A DNA stretch of 64,000 nucleotides from Akkermansia sp. GTDB taxonomy: Bacteria > Verrucomicrobiota > Verrucomicrobiia > Verrucomicrobiales > Akkermansiaceae. The notes under the pieces are model-generated. The model had not been told where the DNA came from and did no database searches. It saw nothing but the letters and a program-made list of their open reading frames with translations. The position numbers and the translations under genes were made by a program. Of the stretch, positions 34,571-43,142 are shown piece by piece; within the stretch, counting starts at the first letter, position 1; the number at the start of each line of letters is the position of its first letter. Where the stretch lies: contig JAFQSQ010000010.1 in assembly GCA_017409465.1 (NCBI GenBank), positions 1-64,000 of the forward strand, written 5' to 3'.

Positions 34571-35470
34571 ATGAAGAAACGCCACCTGACCTCCTATCGC
34601 AACTCTGATCTCGATCGCGCCAAACCCAAGAAGCGCCTTTTCCACTCCTTTATCAACAACAATCTCAAACAGCCCAAGAAACACCACAGTGACACCGGAC
34701 TGGTAGAAGACCGCACCAGCAGCACGACCATCGTGCGTATCATCGCCGGTATTCTCATGGTGCACGTCGTTGTCATCGGTGGGTTGCTCGTGCGCGGTAA
34801 TCTGGTGAAGAGCAATACCGGACTGGCTGTCACACCGGGTGTCACCCCTCCCCCGACTGCACCCGTGCAGCCTGAAGCAGCTCCTGTAGTACCCGGTCCT
34901 GTCAATATGAATGCTGTGCTGACACCGACGACTGCCGTGCCAACCCCGCAGCCGACCCCGACACAAGTACACATCACCCAGGCCTCTGCCACACCTTCTC
35001 CCGCTCAGGCTCAACCGGTGCAACCCGTCATTTCTCAGCCGCAGCAGGCTGCGCCCGTGGTTGTCGCTCCGGCGGCAGAACCGGTTCAACCCGCCAACAC
35101 GGCCATCGTCAAGCACATGGTTGCCTCCGGTGACAACTGGAACAGTGTCGCCGTGCAGTATGGTGTGACCGTCAGCGAACTGAAAGCCGCCAACCCGCAG
35201 GCGGCGGCCAATGCCAATCTGTTCACCGGCACCTATCTCGATGTTCCGGTACCGACTACTTCAGCCGCCGGTCAGGCTGCCATGGCAGCCCAGCAGCAGG
35301 CAGCAGAAGAAGCACGAGGCACCGTTCACGTGGTGAAAAAAGGTGAAACTCTCGGGGTCATTGCCCGTAAGTACAGAATCTCACTCAAGAAACTCTACAG
35401 TCTCAACGGACTCACCGAAAAAGACGCCCGCCGCATCCAGCCCGGACGCGAACTGAAAGTGGGCGAATAA
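34571..35470 (+). CDS. membrane-anchored protein with two LysM domains
   Basis: 299 residues from ATG 34571. A basic cytoplasmic start, one transmembrane helix (about 54-75), a Pro/Thr/Gln-rich periplasmic linker (about 80-178) and two LysM domains (about 180-225 and 250-298). LysM binds glycan strands of peptidoglycan. Sitting between murD and ftsW in the dcw cluster, it is likely to act at the septum. It occupies the region where ftsQ or murC stands in other genomes but resembles neither. No catalytic domain is visible. Confidence 0.85.
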   Translation: MKKRHLTSYRNSDLDRAKPKKRLFHSFINNNLKQPKKHHSDTGLVEDRTSSTTIVRIIAGILMVHVVVIGGLLVRGNLVKSNTGLAVTPGVTPPPTAPVQPEAAPVVPGPVNMNAVLTPTTAVPTPQPTPTQVHITQASATPSPAQAQPVQPVISQPQQAAPVVVAPAAEPVQPANTAIVKHMVASGDNWNSVAVQYGVTVSELKAANPQAAANANLFTGTYLDVPVPTTSAAGQAAMAAQQQAAEEARGTVHVVKKGETLGVIARKYRISLKKLYSLNGLTEKDARRIQPGRELKVGE

Positions 35471-35501
35471 ACCCGGATATCCCTCCCCCCTGCAAGTATC
35501 C

Positions 35502-36650
35502 ATGACCACGCGGCTGAGCATCATCTGTATCTGGTTCTGCTTCATCCTACTGCTCATTATGGGCATCGTGATGGTAGCCAGTACAGGACTCAGCGCCCCG
35601 GTTCCGCAGGGAACATCCAACACCTCGTTCATCTTCAAGCAAAGTCTCTTCGGCGCTCTGGGATTGGGAGGGGCTCTGGCACTCAGTGCGTTTGACTACC
35701 ACATCCTGCGCCGCTGGGTAGTAGCGCTGTGGATTCTGTGCAGTTTCCTGCTCATCTGCTGCTATCTGCCCGGTATCGGCATGACCATCAACGGCGAATC
35801 CCGCTGGGTCAACCTGGGGTTCATGTCATTTCAGCCCAGCGAATTAGCCAAGATAACCCTCATGCTGGCACTGGCCAGCTGGTATACCACATACCGCGAG
35901 ATGGCCGGTACGTTCTGGTGCGGTTTTGCAATCCCGGGCGGTGTTATTTTCGGCATTCCGCTGCTGCTGATTCTGATGGAAAAAGACATGGGAACAGCTG
36001 CTGCGCTGGCGATGTCTGGCTTCTGCATCATGTATGTATCAGGAGCTCGTGGCTGGCTGATTCTGCTTTCGTTCCTGGTAGGTGCGCTGGCTCTCTATAT
36101 GATGGCCACCGGCAGCGAAAACCGAATGATGCGTATCGAAGCATGGTTTGACCCGCAGGCATTCAGTCAGGGAGCCGGGCGTCAGCAGTGGATTGCCATG
36201 CTCGCCTTTGCTCGCGGTGGTATCACCGGGGTCGGACTTGGCAACGGCATTGAGAAATACGGTAATCTGCCTTTCGCCCACACCGACTTCATCTTCGCCG
36301 AAGTCGGCGAAGAATGGGGCTTTATCGGTTCCGCTCTGGTACTGATGCTCTACACGTTCATGACGGTGTCCGGAATCATCCTGGCGCTACAGACTCAGGA
36401 AACTTTCGGGCGACTCCTGGCGACGGGATTGGTATGCACGATTTTCTGGCCGGCAGCCCTCAACATGATGGTTGTCACCTCCATGCTCCCCAACTCCGGT
36501 CTGCCGCTGCCATTCATCAGCTACGGCGGCACTAACCTGGTGTTCACCATTGCCGCGATAGGTATTCTGACCAGCATCCAACGGCATACTCCCATCATAC
36601 GACAGAATTACTGGCCCCTGCGCCGCCTCAAGGAAAATCCCAAGTTATGA
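35502..36650 (+). CDS. ftsW: septal peptidoglycan polymerase FtsW
   Basis: 382 residues, SEDS family, about ten transmembrane helices. Conserved parts: GESRWVNLGFMSFQPSELAK, LILMEKDMGTAA, LGNGIEKYGNLPFAHTDFIF and NSGLPLPFISYGGTNL. It polymerises lipid II at the septum together with the ftsI product. The stop overlaps the murG start by ATGA. Confidence 0.96.
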   Translation: MTTRLSIICIWFCFILLLIMGIVMVASTGLSAPVPQGTSNTSFIFKQSLFGALGLGGALALSAFDYHILRRWVVALWILCSFLLICCYLPGIGMTINGESRWVNLGFMSFQPSELAKITLMLALASWYTTYREMAGTFWCGFAIPGGVIFGIPLLLILMEKDMGTAAALAMSGFCIMYVSGARGWLILLSFLVGALALYMMATGSENRMMRIEAWFDPQAFSQGAGRQQWIAMLAFARGGITGVGLGNGIEKYGNLPFAHTDFIFAEVGEEWGFIGSALVLMLYTFMTVSGIILALQTQETFGRLLATGLVCTIFWPAALNMMVVTSMLPNSGLPLPFISYGGTNLVFTIAAIGILTSIQRHTPIIRQNYWPLRRLKENPKL

Positions 36651-37735
36651 ACTCGCATCCTCTCAACGTCATCATCGCCTGCGGTGGTACAGGCGGGCAC
36701 CTGTTTCCCGGTATCGCCGTAGCACAGCAGCTGCGGCTCATGGGGCACCACCCCATCCTGCTCATTTCCCGTAAGGAGGTGGATGCCGATGCCTCCCGCA
36801 AGTACGGCGATCTCGAATTCCACAGCGTTCCGGCCATCGCCAAGCCCCCGCTGCTTTCGCTCCGCACACCCGGTTTCCTCTGGAAGTTACTCACCACCTA
36901 CCTGAGCTGCAAGCGTATCATCAAAAAAGCCGGGGCAGACGTTGTCGTCGGCATGGGAGGCTTCACCTCACTGCCTCCCGTCAAGGCAGGACACGCCCTG
37001 GGGCTGCGCACCTATGTGCACGATTCCAATGCCATGCCCGGCAAGTCCAACCGCATGACGGCTCGCTGGTGCACCAAGGTGCTGTTGGGTCTGGGTGATG
37101 CGGCTCGCTATTTCCCCGGAAGCGACTGTGTAGTAGTCGGGACTCCGGTACGCCAGGAGCTGCTGCAACTGCCCACCCCCACTGAAGCCCGCATGCGACT
37201 CGGGCTGCCCGATGACAAGCCGGTTATCCTCGTCGTCGGTGGCTCTCAGGGCGCGAAAAATCTCAATTCTCTGCTCATCGATGCTGCCAAGGCCGACCCG
37301 GACGTACACTACCTTGTCATTGCCGGCAAGAGCGACTATGAACGCGTCAACTCGCTGGCTGGCGGTGCGACCAATATCACGGTGATGGGCTTCTGCTCCG
37401 ATATGCCGGCTGCCTATGCGGCAGCTGACGGGGTGATCGCCCGAGCCGGCGCCTCCACGCTCACAGAGCTCTCTCTCATCGGCAAGGCTACCCTGCTGAT
37501 TCCTTTCCCCTTTGCGGCGGATGACCACCAAACCCACAATGCGCGTGTGTTTACCGCTGCCGGGGCTGCGGCCATGTACCAGCAGCGCGAGCTGACCACC
37601 GAAAAGGTGCATGACTTCGTCCACAACATCGTGATGAACCCGAGCGCCCGCGCTGCCATGGAACAAGCCATGCGCAAGCTCTCCCGCCCCGATGCGGCAG
37701 AAGCTATCGCACGTGTCATCTCAAACACCCCGTGA
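36647..37735 (+). CDS. murG: UDP-GlcNAc:lipid I GlcNAc transferase MurG
   Basis: 362 residues. Makes lipid II at the inner face of the membrane. N-terminal GGTGGHLFPG, a hydrophobic membrane patch, VGMGGF, and the donor site GGSQGAKN and RAGASTLTEL. It is coupled to ftsW by a 4-base overlap. Normal length. Confidence 0.96.
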   Translation: MNSHPLNVIIACGGTGGHLFPGIAVAQQLRLMGHHPILLISRKEVDADASRKYGDLEFHSVPAIAKPPLLSLRTPGFLWKLLTTYLSCKRIIKKAGADVVVGMGGFTSLPPVKAGHALGLRTYVHDSNAMPGKSNRMTARWCTKVLLGLGDAARYFPGSDCVVVGTPVRQELLQLPTPTEARMRLGLPDDKPVILVVGGSQGAKNLNSLLIDAAKADPDVHYLVIAGKSDYERVNSLAGGATNITVMGFCSDMPAAYAAADGVIARAGASTLTELSLIGKATLLIPFPFAADDHQTHNARVFTAAGAAAMYQQRELTTEKVHDFVHNIVMNPSARAAMEQAMRKLSRPDAAEAIARVISNTP

Positions 37736-37812
37736 CCCTCTTCCCCCCCACACCTTGGAAAAACGGCACCCTCGCCTGCCTCACCGGGCGGGGGTGCTCC
37801 CATCTGACAGAT

Positions 37813-38262
37813 ATGGCTATCATCCACATCAGTATTCTGAGCCAGGAACTTACCCTTGTTGACAGCGATGGAACCGTGCTATTCCGTGCTTCCATCTCCT
37901 CAGGTGCGGCCGGTACTGGTTTTGAAGAAGGCTCAGGACGCACTCCCACCGGACGCTTCACCATCTGCTCCAAACACGGCGAAAACGCTCCGCTCAATGC
38001 ACTGTTTCGTGCCCGAATACCTGTAGGTACCTGGCCCTGCCCCGATGCCCCACAGGATGCCATACTGGCTCGGATTCTTTGCCTGGAGGGGCTGGATAGG
38101 GCCAATGCCAATACCCGGGCCCGCTACATCTACATCCACGGCACCAGCGATATCGCGCATCTGGGAACCCCGGCATCCCACGGTTGCATCCGCCTCTCAC
38201 CGAACGACATCGCGACACTCTACCCCCTGGTACCACTGGGTACAACGGTCATTATCGCCTGA
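37813..38262 (+). CDS. L,D-transpeptidase (YkuD domain)
   Basis: 149 residues from ATG 37813. The same frame also opens with a GTG at 37732 that overlaps the murG stop; the 27 extra residues look unlike the family. It is a bare YkuD domain with the catalytic motif HGTSD...SHGCIRLS, the cysteine being the nucleophile. Such enzymes make mDAP-mDAP crosslinks or attach lipoproteins to peptidoglycan. No signal peptide is visible from either start, so export is unclear. Confidence 0.87.
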   Translation: MAIIHISILSQELTLVDSDGTVLFRASISSGAAGTGFEEGSGRTPTGRFTICSKHGENAPLNALFRARIPVGTWPCPDAPQDAILARILCLEGLDRANANTRARYIYIHGTSDIAHLGTPASHGCIRLSPNDIATLYPLVPLGTTVIIA

Positions 38263-38300
38263 TATCATATCTTCCTGACCGACATGACGAATGTCTTATC

Positions 38301-38329
38301 TTGACTCATGGCGCGTAATATGCTGCAAT
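38301..38329 (+). promoter_or_regulatory. promoter of the SPFH gene, leaderless
   Basis: TTGACT, 17 bases, TGCAAT. The -10 ends only 6 bases before the ATG at 38336, so the transcript would begin at or very near the start codon. Confidence 0.5.
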
Positions 38330-38335
38330 ACATGC

Positions 38336-39451
38336 ATGGCAATCAACAAAAAAATCATTGATGTCAAGCAGCCTCTTTCCTGGATTGTCCCTGCCATTGT
38401 GGGCACTCTGGTGACTGCGGGTATAGTCATCGTGACCAACTGCTCGAATGAGAAGGTGGACGGCGGTTATGCCGCCTATGTGTACACCAACCCGATTGTG
38501 GGGGTAAAGGAGTTCAAAAGCATCATCAAGGGGCCGGGCGGCACGGGCTATGTGTGGCGCCAGAAATCCATCAAGATTTGCGTGACGCCGTATACCATGA
38601 CGGAGGATTTTGATGATATCCGCGCGGCAGATCAGCTCAAGATGACGGCACAGGCCTATCTGGTATACCGCATCGACAGTAATAAGATTCGCGAGTTCGT
38701 GGAGCAGTACGGCGCCATTGCGGATGTTCCCAACAAACCGGATGAAATTGCTCAGGATGCGTATGAGTCCTTCATCCGCCAGCCGTTCCGCACGGCGGTT
38801 CGCACGGCCATTGCCCGTTTCCGCGGTCTGGATGCCCCGGCGCGCATCCCGGAAATCACCCTCATGGTGGAAGAAAGCCTGCGCAAGCAGTTGGAGGGTT
38901 CACCCTTCATTGTGGAGTCTGTCACCATCGGCTCCACCATGCCCCCGGAATCCGTGACCGCCGGTATCACTCGCAAGGTGGAGGCCTCACAGGAGTACGA
39001 GCGCCAGGCCATCATGCTGGAAATTGCCAAGCGTGCTGAGGAAATTGCCGATGCCGAGGGTCGCGCCAAAGCCAACAAGATGAACCAGGAAGCACAGGGT
39101 GAGCTGCTGCGTGCCAAGGCAGAGGCAGATGCGAAGCTCTACGCCAAGCAACAGGAGGCTGCCGCCCTGCTGGCCATGAAACAGGCTGAGGCAGAGGGTA
39201 TGATTCTGGAAGCCAAGGGTAAAAAGGCGCTGGACGAGGCCATCGGCGAGAATATCATCCGCATGGAAACCATCCGCAACATGGATAAGATTCGCTTCCC
39301 GCATATTCTGGTGGGCAGCGAGGCGGTTTCCCCGCTTTTTGATGCAATACGCCGCATTGTTCCACCGGCAGCCGCTCCGGCACCGCAGCCCCCTGCGCCG
39401 CAGCCTGCTGTGCCCGCTCCACAGCCCGCCCCGGCTGAACCTCAGATGTGA
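38336..39451 (+). CDS. SPFH/Band 7 (prohibitin-like) membrane protein
   Basis: 371 residues from ATG 38336. An N-terminal transmembrane helix (about 14-32), then an SPFH/prohibitin domain (about 35-230), a long Ala/Glu/Lys-rich coiled coil (about 220-300, with RAKANKMNQEAQGELLRAKA) and a proline-rich PAPQP tail. SPFH proteins form large ring-like cages on membranes and often regulate proteases such as FtsH. No protease gene is adjacent. The stop overlaps a possible GTG start of cca. Confidence 0.87.
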   Translation: MAINKKIIDVKQPLSWIVPAIVGTLVTAGIVIVTNCSNEKVDGGYAAYVYTNPIVGVKEFKSIIKGPGGTGYVWRQKSIKICVTPYTMTEDFDDIRAADQLKMTAQAYLVYRIDSNKIREFVEQYGAIADVPNKPDEIAQDAYESFIRQPFRTAVRTAIARFRGLDAPARIPEITLMVEESLRKQLEGSPFIVESVTIGSTMPPESVTAGITRKVEASQEYERQAIMLEIAKRAEEIADAEGRAKANKMNQEAQGELLRAKAEADAKLYAKQQEAAALLAMKQAEAEGMILEAKGKKALDEAIGENIIRMETIRNMDKIRFPHILVGSEAVSPLFDAIRRIVPPAAAPAPQPPAPQPAVPAPQPAPAEPQM

Positions 39452-39456
39452 CCCTG

Positions 39457-40812
39457 ATGAATCCTCAGCCCGCCATCACCGTGCCGGACTATGCGCTCGC
39501 CGTAGTGGAGCGTCTGGAGAGCCGTGGCTATGAAGCCTACGTGGTGGGGGGCTGTGTGCGCGATTCTCTGCTGGGGCGTCAGCCGAACGATTGGGATGTC
39601 TGCACGAATGCTCTGCCGGAGGACGTATTGCGCGTGTTCCGGCGCTTCCATGTCATCAAGACCGGCCTGCAGCACGGCACCGTCACCGTCATGTCCGACA
39701 AGCAGCCGGTAGAGGTGACCACGTTCCGCATCGACGGCCATTACAGCGATAACCGCCACCCGGATGCCGTGAGCTTCGTCTCCCGCGTGGAAGAGGACCT
39801 GGCACGGCGTGATTTCACCATCAATGCCATGGCCTACAGCCCCACTCGCGGTCTGGTGGATGCCTTCGGCGGGCAGGAAGATTTGGCAGCGGGGCTCATC
39901 CGTTGTGTGGGGGAGCCGGATGCCCGATTCAACGAGGACGGGCTGCGCATCATGCGGGCGCTGCGTTTTGCCGCACGTTTCGGTTTTGCCATTGAGCGAG
40001 AGACGGCGGCCTCCGTACGCCGCAACCGCCACCTGCTGGAGAACGTGAGCGCGGAACGCATCTTCAAGGAACTGAAGGGGATTCTCGTTGGCGCCGGTGT
40101 GTTGGACATGCTGTTAGCCTTCCCGGAGGTGTTCAGCTGTATCATCCCGGAGCTGGCTCCCTCCATCGGCTTTGACCAGCATACGCCATATCATTGCTAC
40201 GATGTGTGGACGCACAGTGCCTATGCCGTGGCGGCAGCCCCGGCAGATGAGATACTGCGGCTCACCATGCTGCTGCATGATGTGGGGAAACCCGGCTGCT
40301 TCTCCATGGGTGAGGACGGCAGGGGGCACTTCTACGGTCACCCCGCCGCCGGAGAAAAGCTCACCAAAACCATTCTGCAACGCCTCAAGAGCGACAATGC
40401 CACCCTCTCCACCGTCTGTACCCTGGTGCGGGTGCATGACATGACCATGCCCACTACCGTACCGGGGATGCGCCGTCTGGTCGGCAAACTGGGGGTGGAA
40501 AATGTACGCCGTCTGCTGGATGTGCAGCGCGCCGACCACGCCGCCCACTCAGACTATGACCACGCCTCCGGTGTCGCCCTCATTCGTGATGCCGCAGAGC
40601 TGCTGGAGGATGTACTGGAGATGGAGCCGGCCTTTACCGTGAAAGACCTCGCCATCAACGGCAACACCCTCATGCAGCTGGGCATGAAACCCGGCCCCGC
40701 CATGAAACAGGTGCTGGAGACTCTGCTCACCGCCGTGCAGGAGGGTGAGCTGGAAAATACGACAGACGCCCTGATAAAAAAATCAGAGAGACTGATAGCT
40801 GCCATCAATTGA
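39457..40812 (+). CDS. cca: CCA-adding tRNA nucleotidyltransferase with HD domain
   Basis: 451 residues from ATG 39457; a GTG at 39448 overlaps the preceding stop. Class II nucleotidyltransferase: VVGGCVRDSLLGRQPNDWDV holds the metal-binding DxD, RRDFTINAMA follows, and an HD domain (LLHDVGKPG) is present. It builds or repairs the 3' CCA of tRNAs. Both tRNA genes of this window lack an encoded CCA, so the enzyme is needed to make them. It ends convergently with the glycosyltransferase, an 8-bp overlap of coding ends. Confidence 0.94.
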   Translation: MNPQPAITVPDYALAVVERLESRGYEAYVVGGCVRDSLLGRQPNDWDVCTNALPEDVLRVFRRFHVIKTGLQHGTVTVMSDKQPVEVTTFRIDGHYSDNRHPDAVSFVSRVEEDLARRDFTINAMAYSPTRGLVDAFGGQEDLAAGLIRCVGEPDARFNEDGLRIMRALRFAARFGFAIERETAASVRRNRHLLENVSAERIFKELKGILVGAGVLDMLLAFPEVFSCIIPELAPSIGFDQHTPYHCYDVWTHSAYAVAAAPADEILRLTMLLHDVGKPGCFSMGEDGRGHFYGHPAAGEKLTKTILQRLKSDNATLSTVCTLVRVHDMTMPTTVPGMRRLVGKLGVENVRRLLDVQRADHAAHSDYDHASGVALIRDAAELLEDVLEMEPAFTVKDLAINGNTLMQLGMKPGPAMKQVLETLLTAVQEGELENTTDALIKKSERLIAAIN

Positions 40813-42067
40813 CTTGATTCCCGGCAGCGGCTTCTGCATATACCCGATTCAACACCTGCATCTTGGCATCCCAGGTGAATATTTTTCCGCGTTCAATGGC
40901 TCCCCGGGCAAGACTCATCCGTCTTTCCTCATCTTCTGCCAGTTGGTCCAAAACAGCAGCCAACTGTGCAGAGATTTTTTTCTGGGACTGCACGGGGAGT
41001 TTTATTCCGCATGTTTCATCGATGACAGTAGCAAAACCACAGTGATTCAACGCAACTATCGGAAGCCCGTTCTGCAGAGCTTCCAAAGTAACGGTAGAAG
41101 TTCCTCCTTCATGTATACTGGTAATGCACATTATATGGCATTGTTTCATTACATGAGAAACAGCAGAGTGTGAAATAAATCCGTGAAAATTAATATAGGA
41201 GGAAAGTCCTAAATCCATGGCGAGTTGCTTCCATTCCTTTTCTTTTTCACCACCTCCGAGCACCTCCAGCTTCATGGGGTGTTTGCATAAGGGCAATGCT
41301 TTTAGCAAAATAGGCAGAGCTTTTCGCGCCTCGTGTACCCCTACCCAACACAATTTCAACGGCTCACTTGTTTTATGTCTCACTGGTTCAGGCATATCCG
41401 TTGTATCCGGCGTACCCACTTCTCTCATCATTTGGGGAGTACGATTCCAGAGATGTTGCACGGTTTGAATTCCTTCCGGATCGGAAACAAAAATGGTGTG
41501 CGCTTTTTTTGACACGATACGAGCAGCATAACCAAATCGTTTTTGCCAGCTGTTGATGATGTTTCGCAGACCGTAAAAAAAAGCATCGCGAATCCCCAAT
41601 TCAGAGAGCAGGCACCAGGCTGTATTATTTAATCCTCCCAGCGGTCCCCAGATAAAGGGTTTGCCTAATTTCCACAGATAGCCCGGTTCGCGATATCCCG
41701 CCATATTGACCTGATGAACAATATCGAAATTTTCGCGTTTATCCAGTTCCTTTGCTAATAGGTATGCCTTTTTATGCCAAGCGCGATAGAACCAGTAGTA
41801 GCTGGGAGGCCATATCTTACGAAGCCGTTCATGATGATTTCTGGGAACAAAATGGAATGTGATGTTACGAACAGCTTCCGGGTTTTCCTTTGAAAACCGT
41901 TCAAGACTTTCCTTAAACTCTCCTTCCTCTACAATGGCGTGAACATCATGGTGTTTGGAGATATTGTAGGCAAAATTCCAACCCATTCCGGGCTCTGAGC
42001 CTCGCGTTGGATCACAAGCATAACATCCCAAGAGAACCTTAAGTCTTTTGTGAGATTTTTTTTCCAT
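40805..42067 (-). CDS. glycosyltransferase family 4-like
   Basis: 420 residues from ATG 42067, supported by an AAGGAG box about 8 bases upstream. GT-B fold; the C-terminal domain has LCWVGVHEARKALPILLKAL and the EGGTSTVTLEALQNGLPIV motif that binds the sugar nucleotide. It probably adds sugars to a surface polysaccharide or glycolipid. The base composition is visibly more AT-rich than neighbours and more rare codons (ATA, AGA) appear, which suggests horizontal acquisition. It has a strong promoter at 42117. Confidence 0.88.
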   Translation of the reverse strand: MEKKSHKRLKVLLGCYACDPTRGSEPGMGWNFAYNISKHHDVHAIVEEGEFKESLERFSKENPEAVRNITFHFVPRNHHERLRKIWPPSYYWFYRAWHKKAYLLAKELDKRENFDIVHQVNMAGYREPGYLWKLGKPFIWGPLGGLNNTAWCLLSELGIRDAFFYGLRNIINSWQKRFGYAARIVSKKAHTIFVSDPEGIQTVQHLWNRTPQMMREVGTPDTTDMPEPVRHKTSEPLKLCWVGVHEARKALPILLKALPLCKHPMKLEVLGGGEKEKEWKQLAMDLGLSSYINFHGFISHSAVSHVMKQCHIMCITSIHEGGTSTVTLEALQNGLPIVALNHCGFATVIDETCGIKLPVQSQKKISAQLAAVLDQLAEDEERRMSLARGAIERGKIFTWDAKMQVLNRVYAEAAAGNQVN

Positions 42068-42116
42068 ATCATCCACTCCTTTTGCTTCCTTTATCAAGTG
42101 AATCAGCCCGTTCAGG

Positions 42117-42146
42117 GTTATATCATGTGTCAATGGTTGTTGTCAA
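42117..42146 (-). promoter_or_regulatory. promoter of the glycosyltransferase gene
   Basis: On the minus strand a perfect TTGACA, 18 bases, TATAAC. The leader is about 45 nt. Confidence 0.7.
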
Positions 42147-42195
42147 ACCGAAAGATAATATTGAACTTTTGACTGCCGAATATGTCTAACACATC

Positions 42196-42408
42196 ATGTC
42201 TCAATCACCTCGTTCCCGACTTACCACGCTGTTACTTTCGCTGCTCATCTTCTGTGGCTTTGGGGGTGTGCACCGCATCTATGCCGGAAAGGTCATCACC
42301 GGTGTCATCCAATTCCTGACCGGCGGCGGATTCATCATCTGGCAGGTTATCGACATCATTCGTATCCTCTGTGGCTGCTTTGACGACAAGGAAGGGCGCA
42401 TCATCTGA
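42196..42408 (+). CDS. TM2 domain protein
   Basis: 70 residues: a hydrophobic hairpin of two helices with the TM2 signature (GFGGVHRIYAGKVITGVIQ and WQVIDIIRIL). TM2 proteins are small inner membrane proteins of unknown function. Ten bases separate its stop from the next gene, a DUF805 membrane protein, so the two probably form one operon. Confidence 0.85.
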   Translation: MSQSPRSRLTTLLLSLLIFCGFGGVHRIYAGKVITGVIQFLTGGGFIIWQVIDIIRILCGCFDDKEGRII

Positions 42409-42418
42409 GCTCGGTCCC

Positions 42419-42997
42419 ATGGCCATCGAAGATTTGAATTGCACCTGCCCGGAATGTGAACTGATGCTCTCACCGGAGGCGGAAGAATGCCCGGTATGCG
42501 GCCTGCGCTTTGCACCTCGTCAGCGCACGCTTCAACACTGGTATCTACGCAGCTGGCAGTTGTGGCGTTGCCGCTCTGTACGAGCCACGCGCCGGGAATT
42601 CTATGCATTCATCATCCCCAACATGCTGCTGATGATATGGTGGGGAAAGGAGTTGACGCGAATCCAGCAATCCGAGGCCGATATTTTCAGCTACCTGTTT
42701 ATCGGTCTACTGGGGCTCTACCATCTACTATCTGTTATCCCCCTCTTTTCCCTCATCACCAGAAGATTACATGATCGTGATCTCGACTGGAGCGATTTAC
42801 CCGAGGAAATCAAAGTCGCCATGGAGGACTTCTGCGACCTCTCACCGTGGACCTACCTGAGCTTTCTGGAGCCGATGCTCTGGTTGGGGCTCTCCATATA
42901 TGTTCCAATCAGGGAGCTCCTCAGTGATACAACACCGGGTCCCAATCGCTTCGGACCCTCTATCCGCTACCCGCGATACAACAGCCATCTCAACTGA
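42419..42997 (+). CDS. zinc-ribbon and DUF805 membrane protein
   Basis: 192 residues from ATG 42419. A zinc ribbon (CTCPECELM, then CPVCGLRF, four cysteines within residues 8-32) precedes a DUF805-type membrane domain: ATRREFYAFIIPN, LITRRLHDRDLDWSDL, and a TPGPNRFGPSIRYP end. Function unknown. Pairing with a TM2 protein is seen in other bacteria with such small membrane proteins. The DUF805 part has one loop rich in acidic residues that is longer than usual. Confidence 0.8.
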   Translation: MAIEDLNCTCPECELMLSPEAEECPVCGLRFAPRQRTLQHWYLRSWQLWRCRSVRATRREFYAFIIPNMLLMIWWGKELTRIQQSEADIFSYLFIGLLGLYHLLSVIPLFSLITRRLHDRDLDWSDLPEEIKVAMEDFCDLSPWTYLSFLEPMLWLGLSIYVPIRELLSDTTPGPNRFGPSIRYPRYNSHLN

Positions 42998-43053
42998 AAA
43001 CAGAAAAACTCCCAACGGAACGAAACTCTGTCAAAACAGTTACTAATTTGTAG

Positions 43054-43082
43054 TTGCCATTCCGGGGGAAAGGTGATACAAT
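43054..43082 (+). promoter_or_regulatory. promoter of the polyprenyl synthase gene
   Basis: TTGCCA, 17 bases, TACAAT (both boxes 5/6), about 60 bp before the ATG at 43143. Confidence 0.7.
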
Positions 43083-43142
43083 TCGCGCGCACCACGGCAC
43101 ATGCGGTGGTGTGGTTTCGTATTTTACTCTGCTGTTTCAACC

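Noticed and set aside
37732..37812. The GTG start of the L,D-transpeptidase overlapping murG
   Set aside because: Coupling is attractive, but the extra 27 residues look random and the YkuD fold begins right after the internal ATG. Kept only as an alternative.
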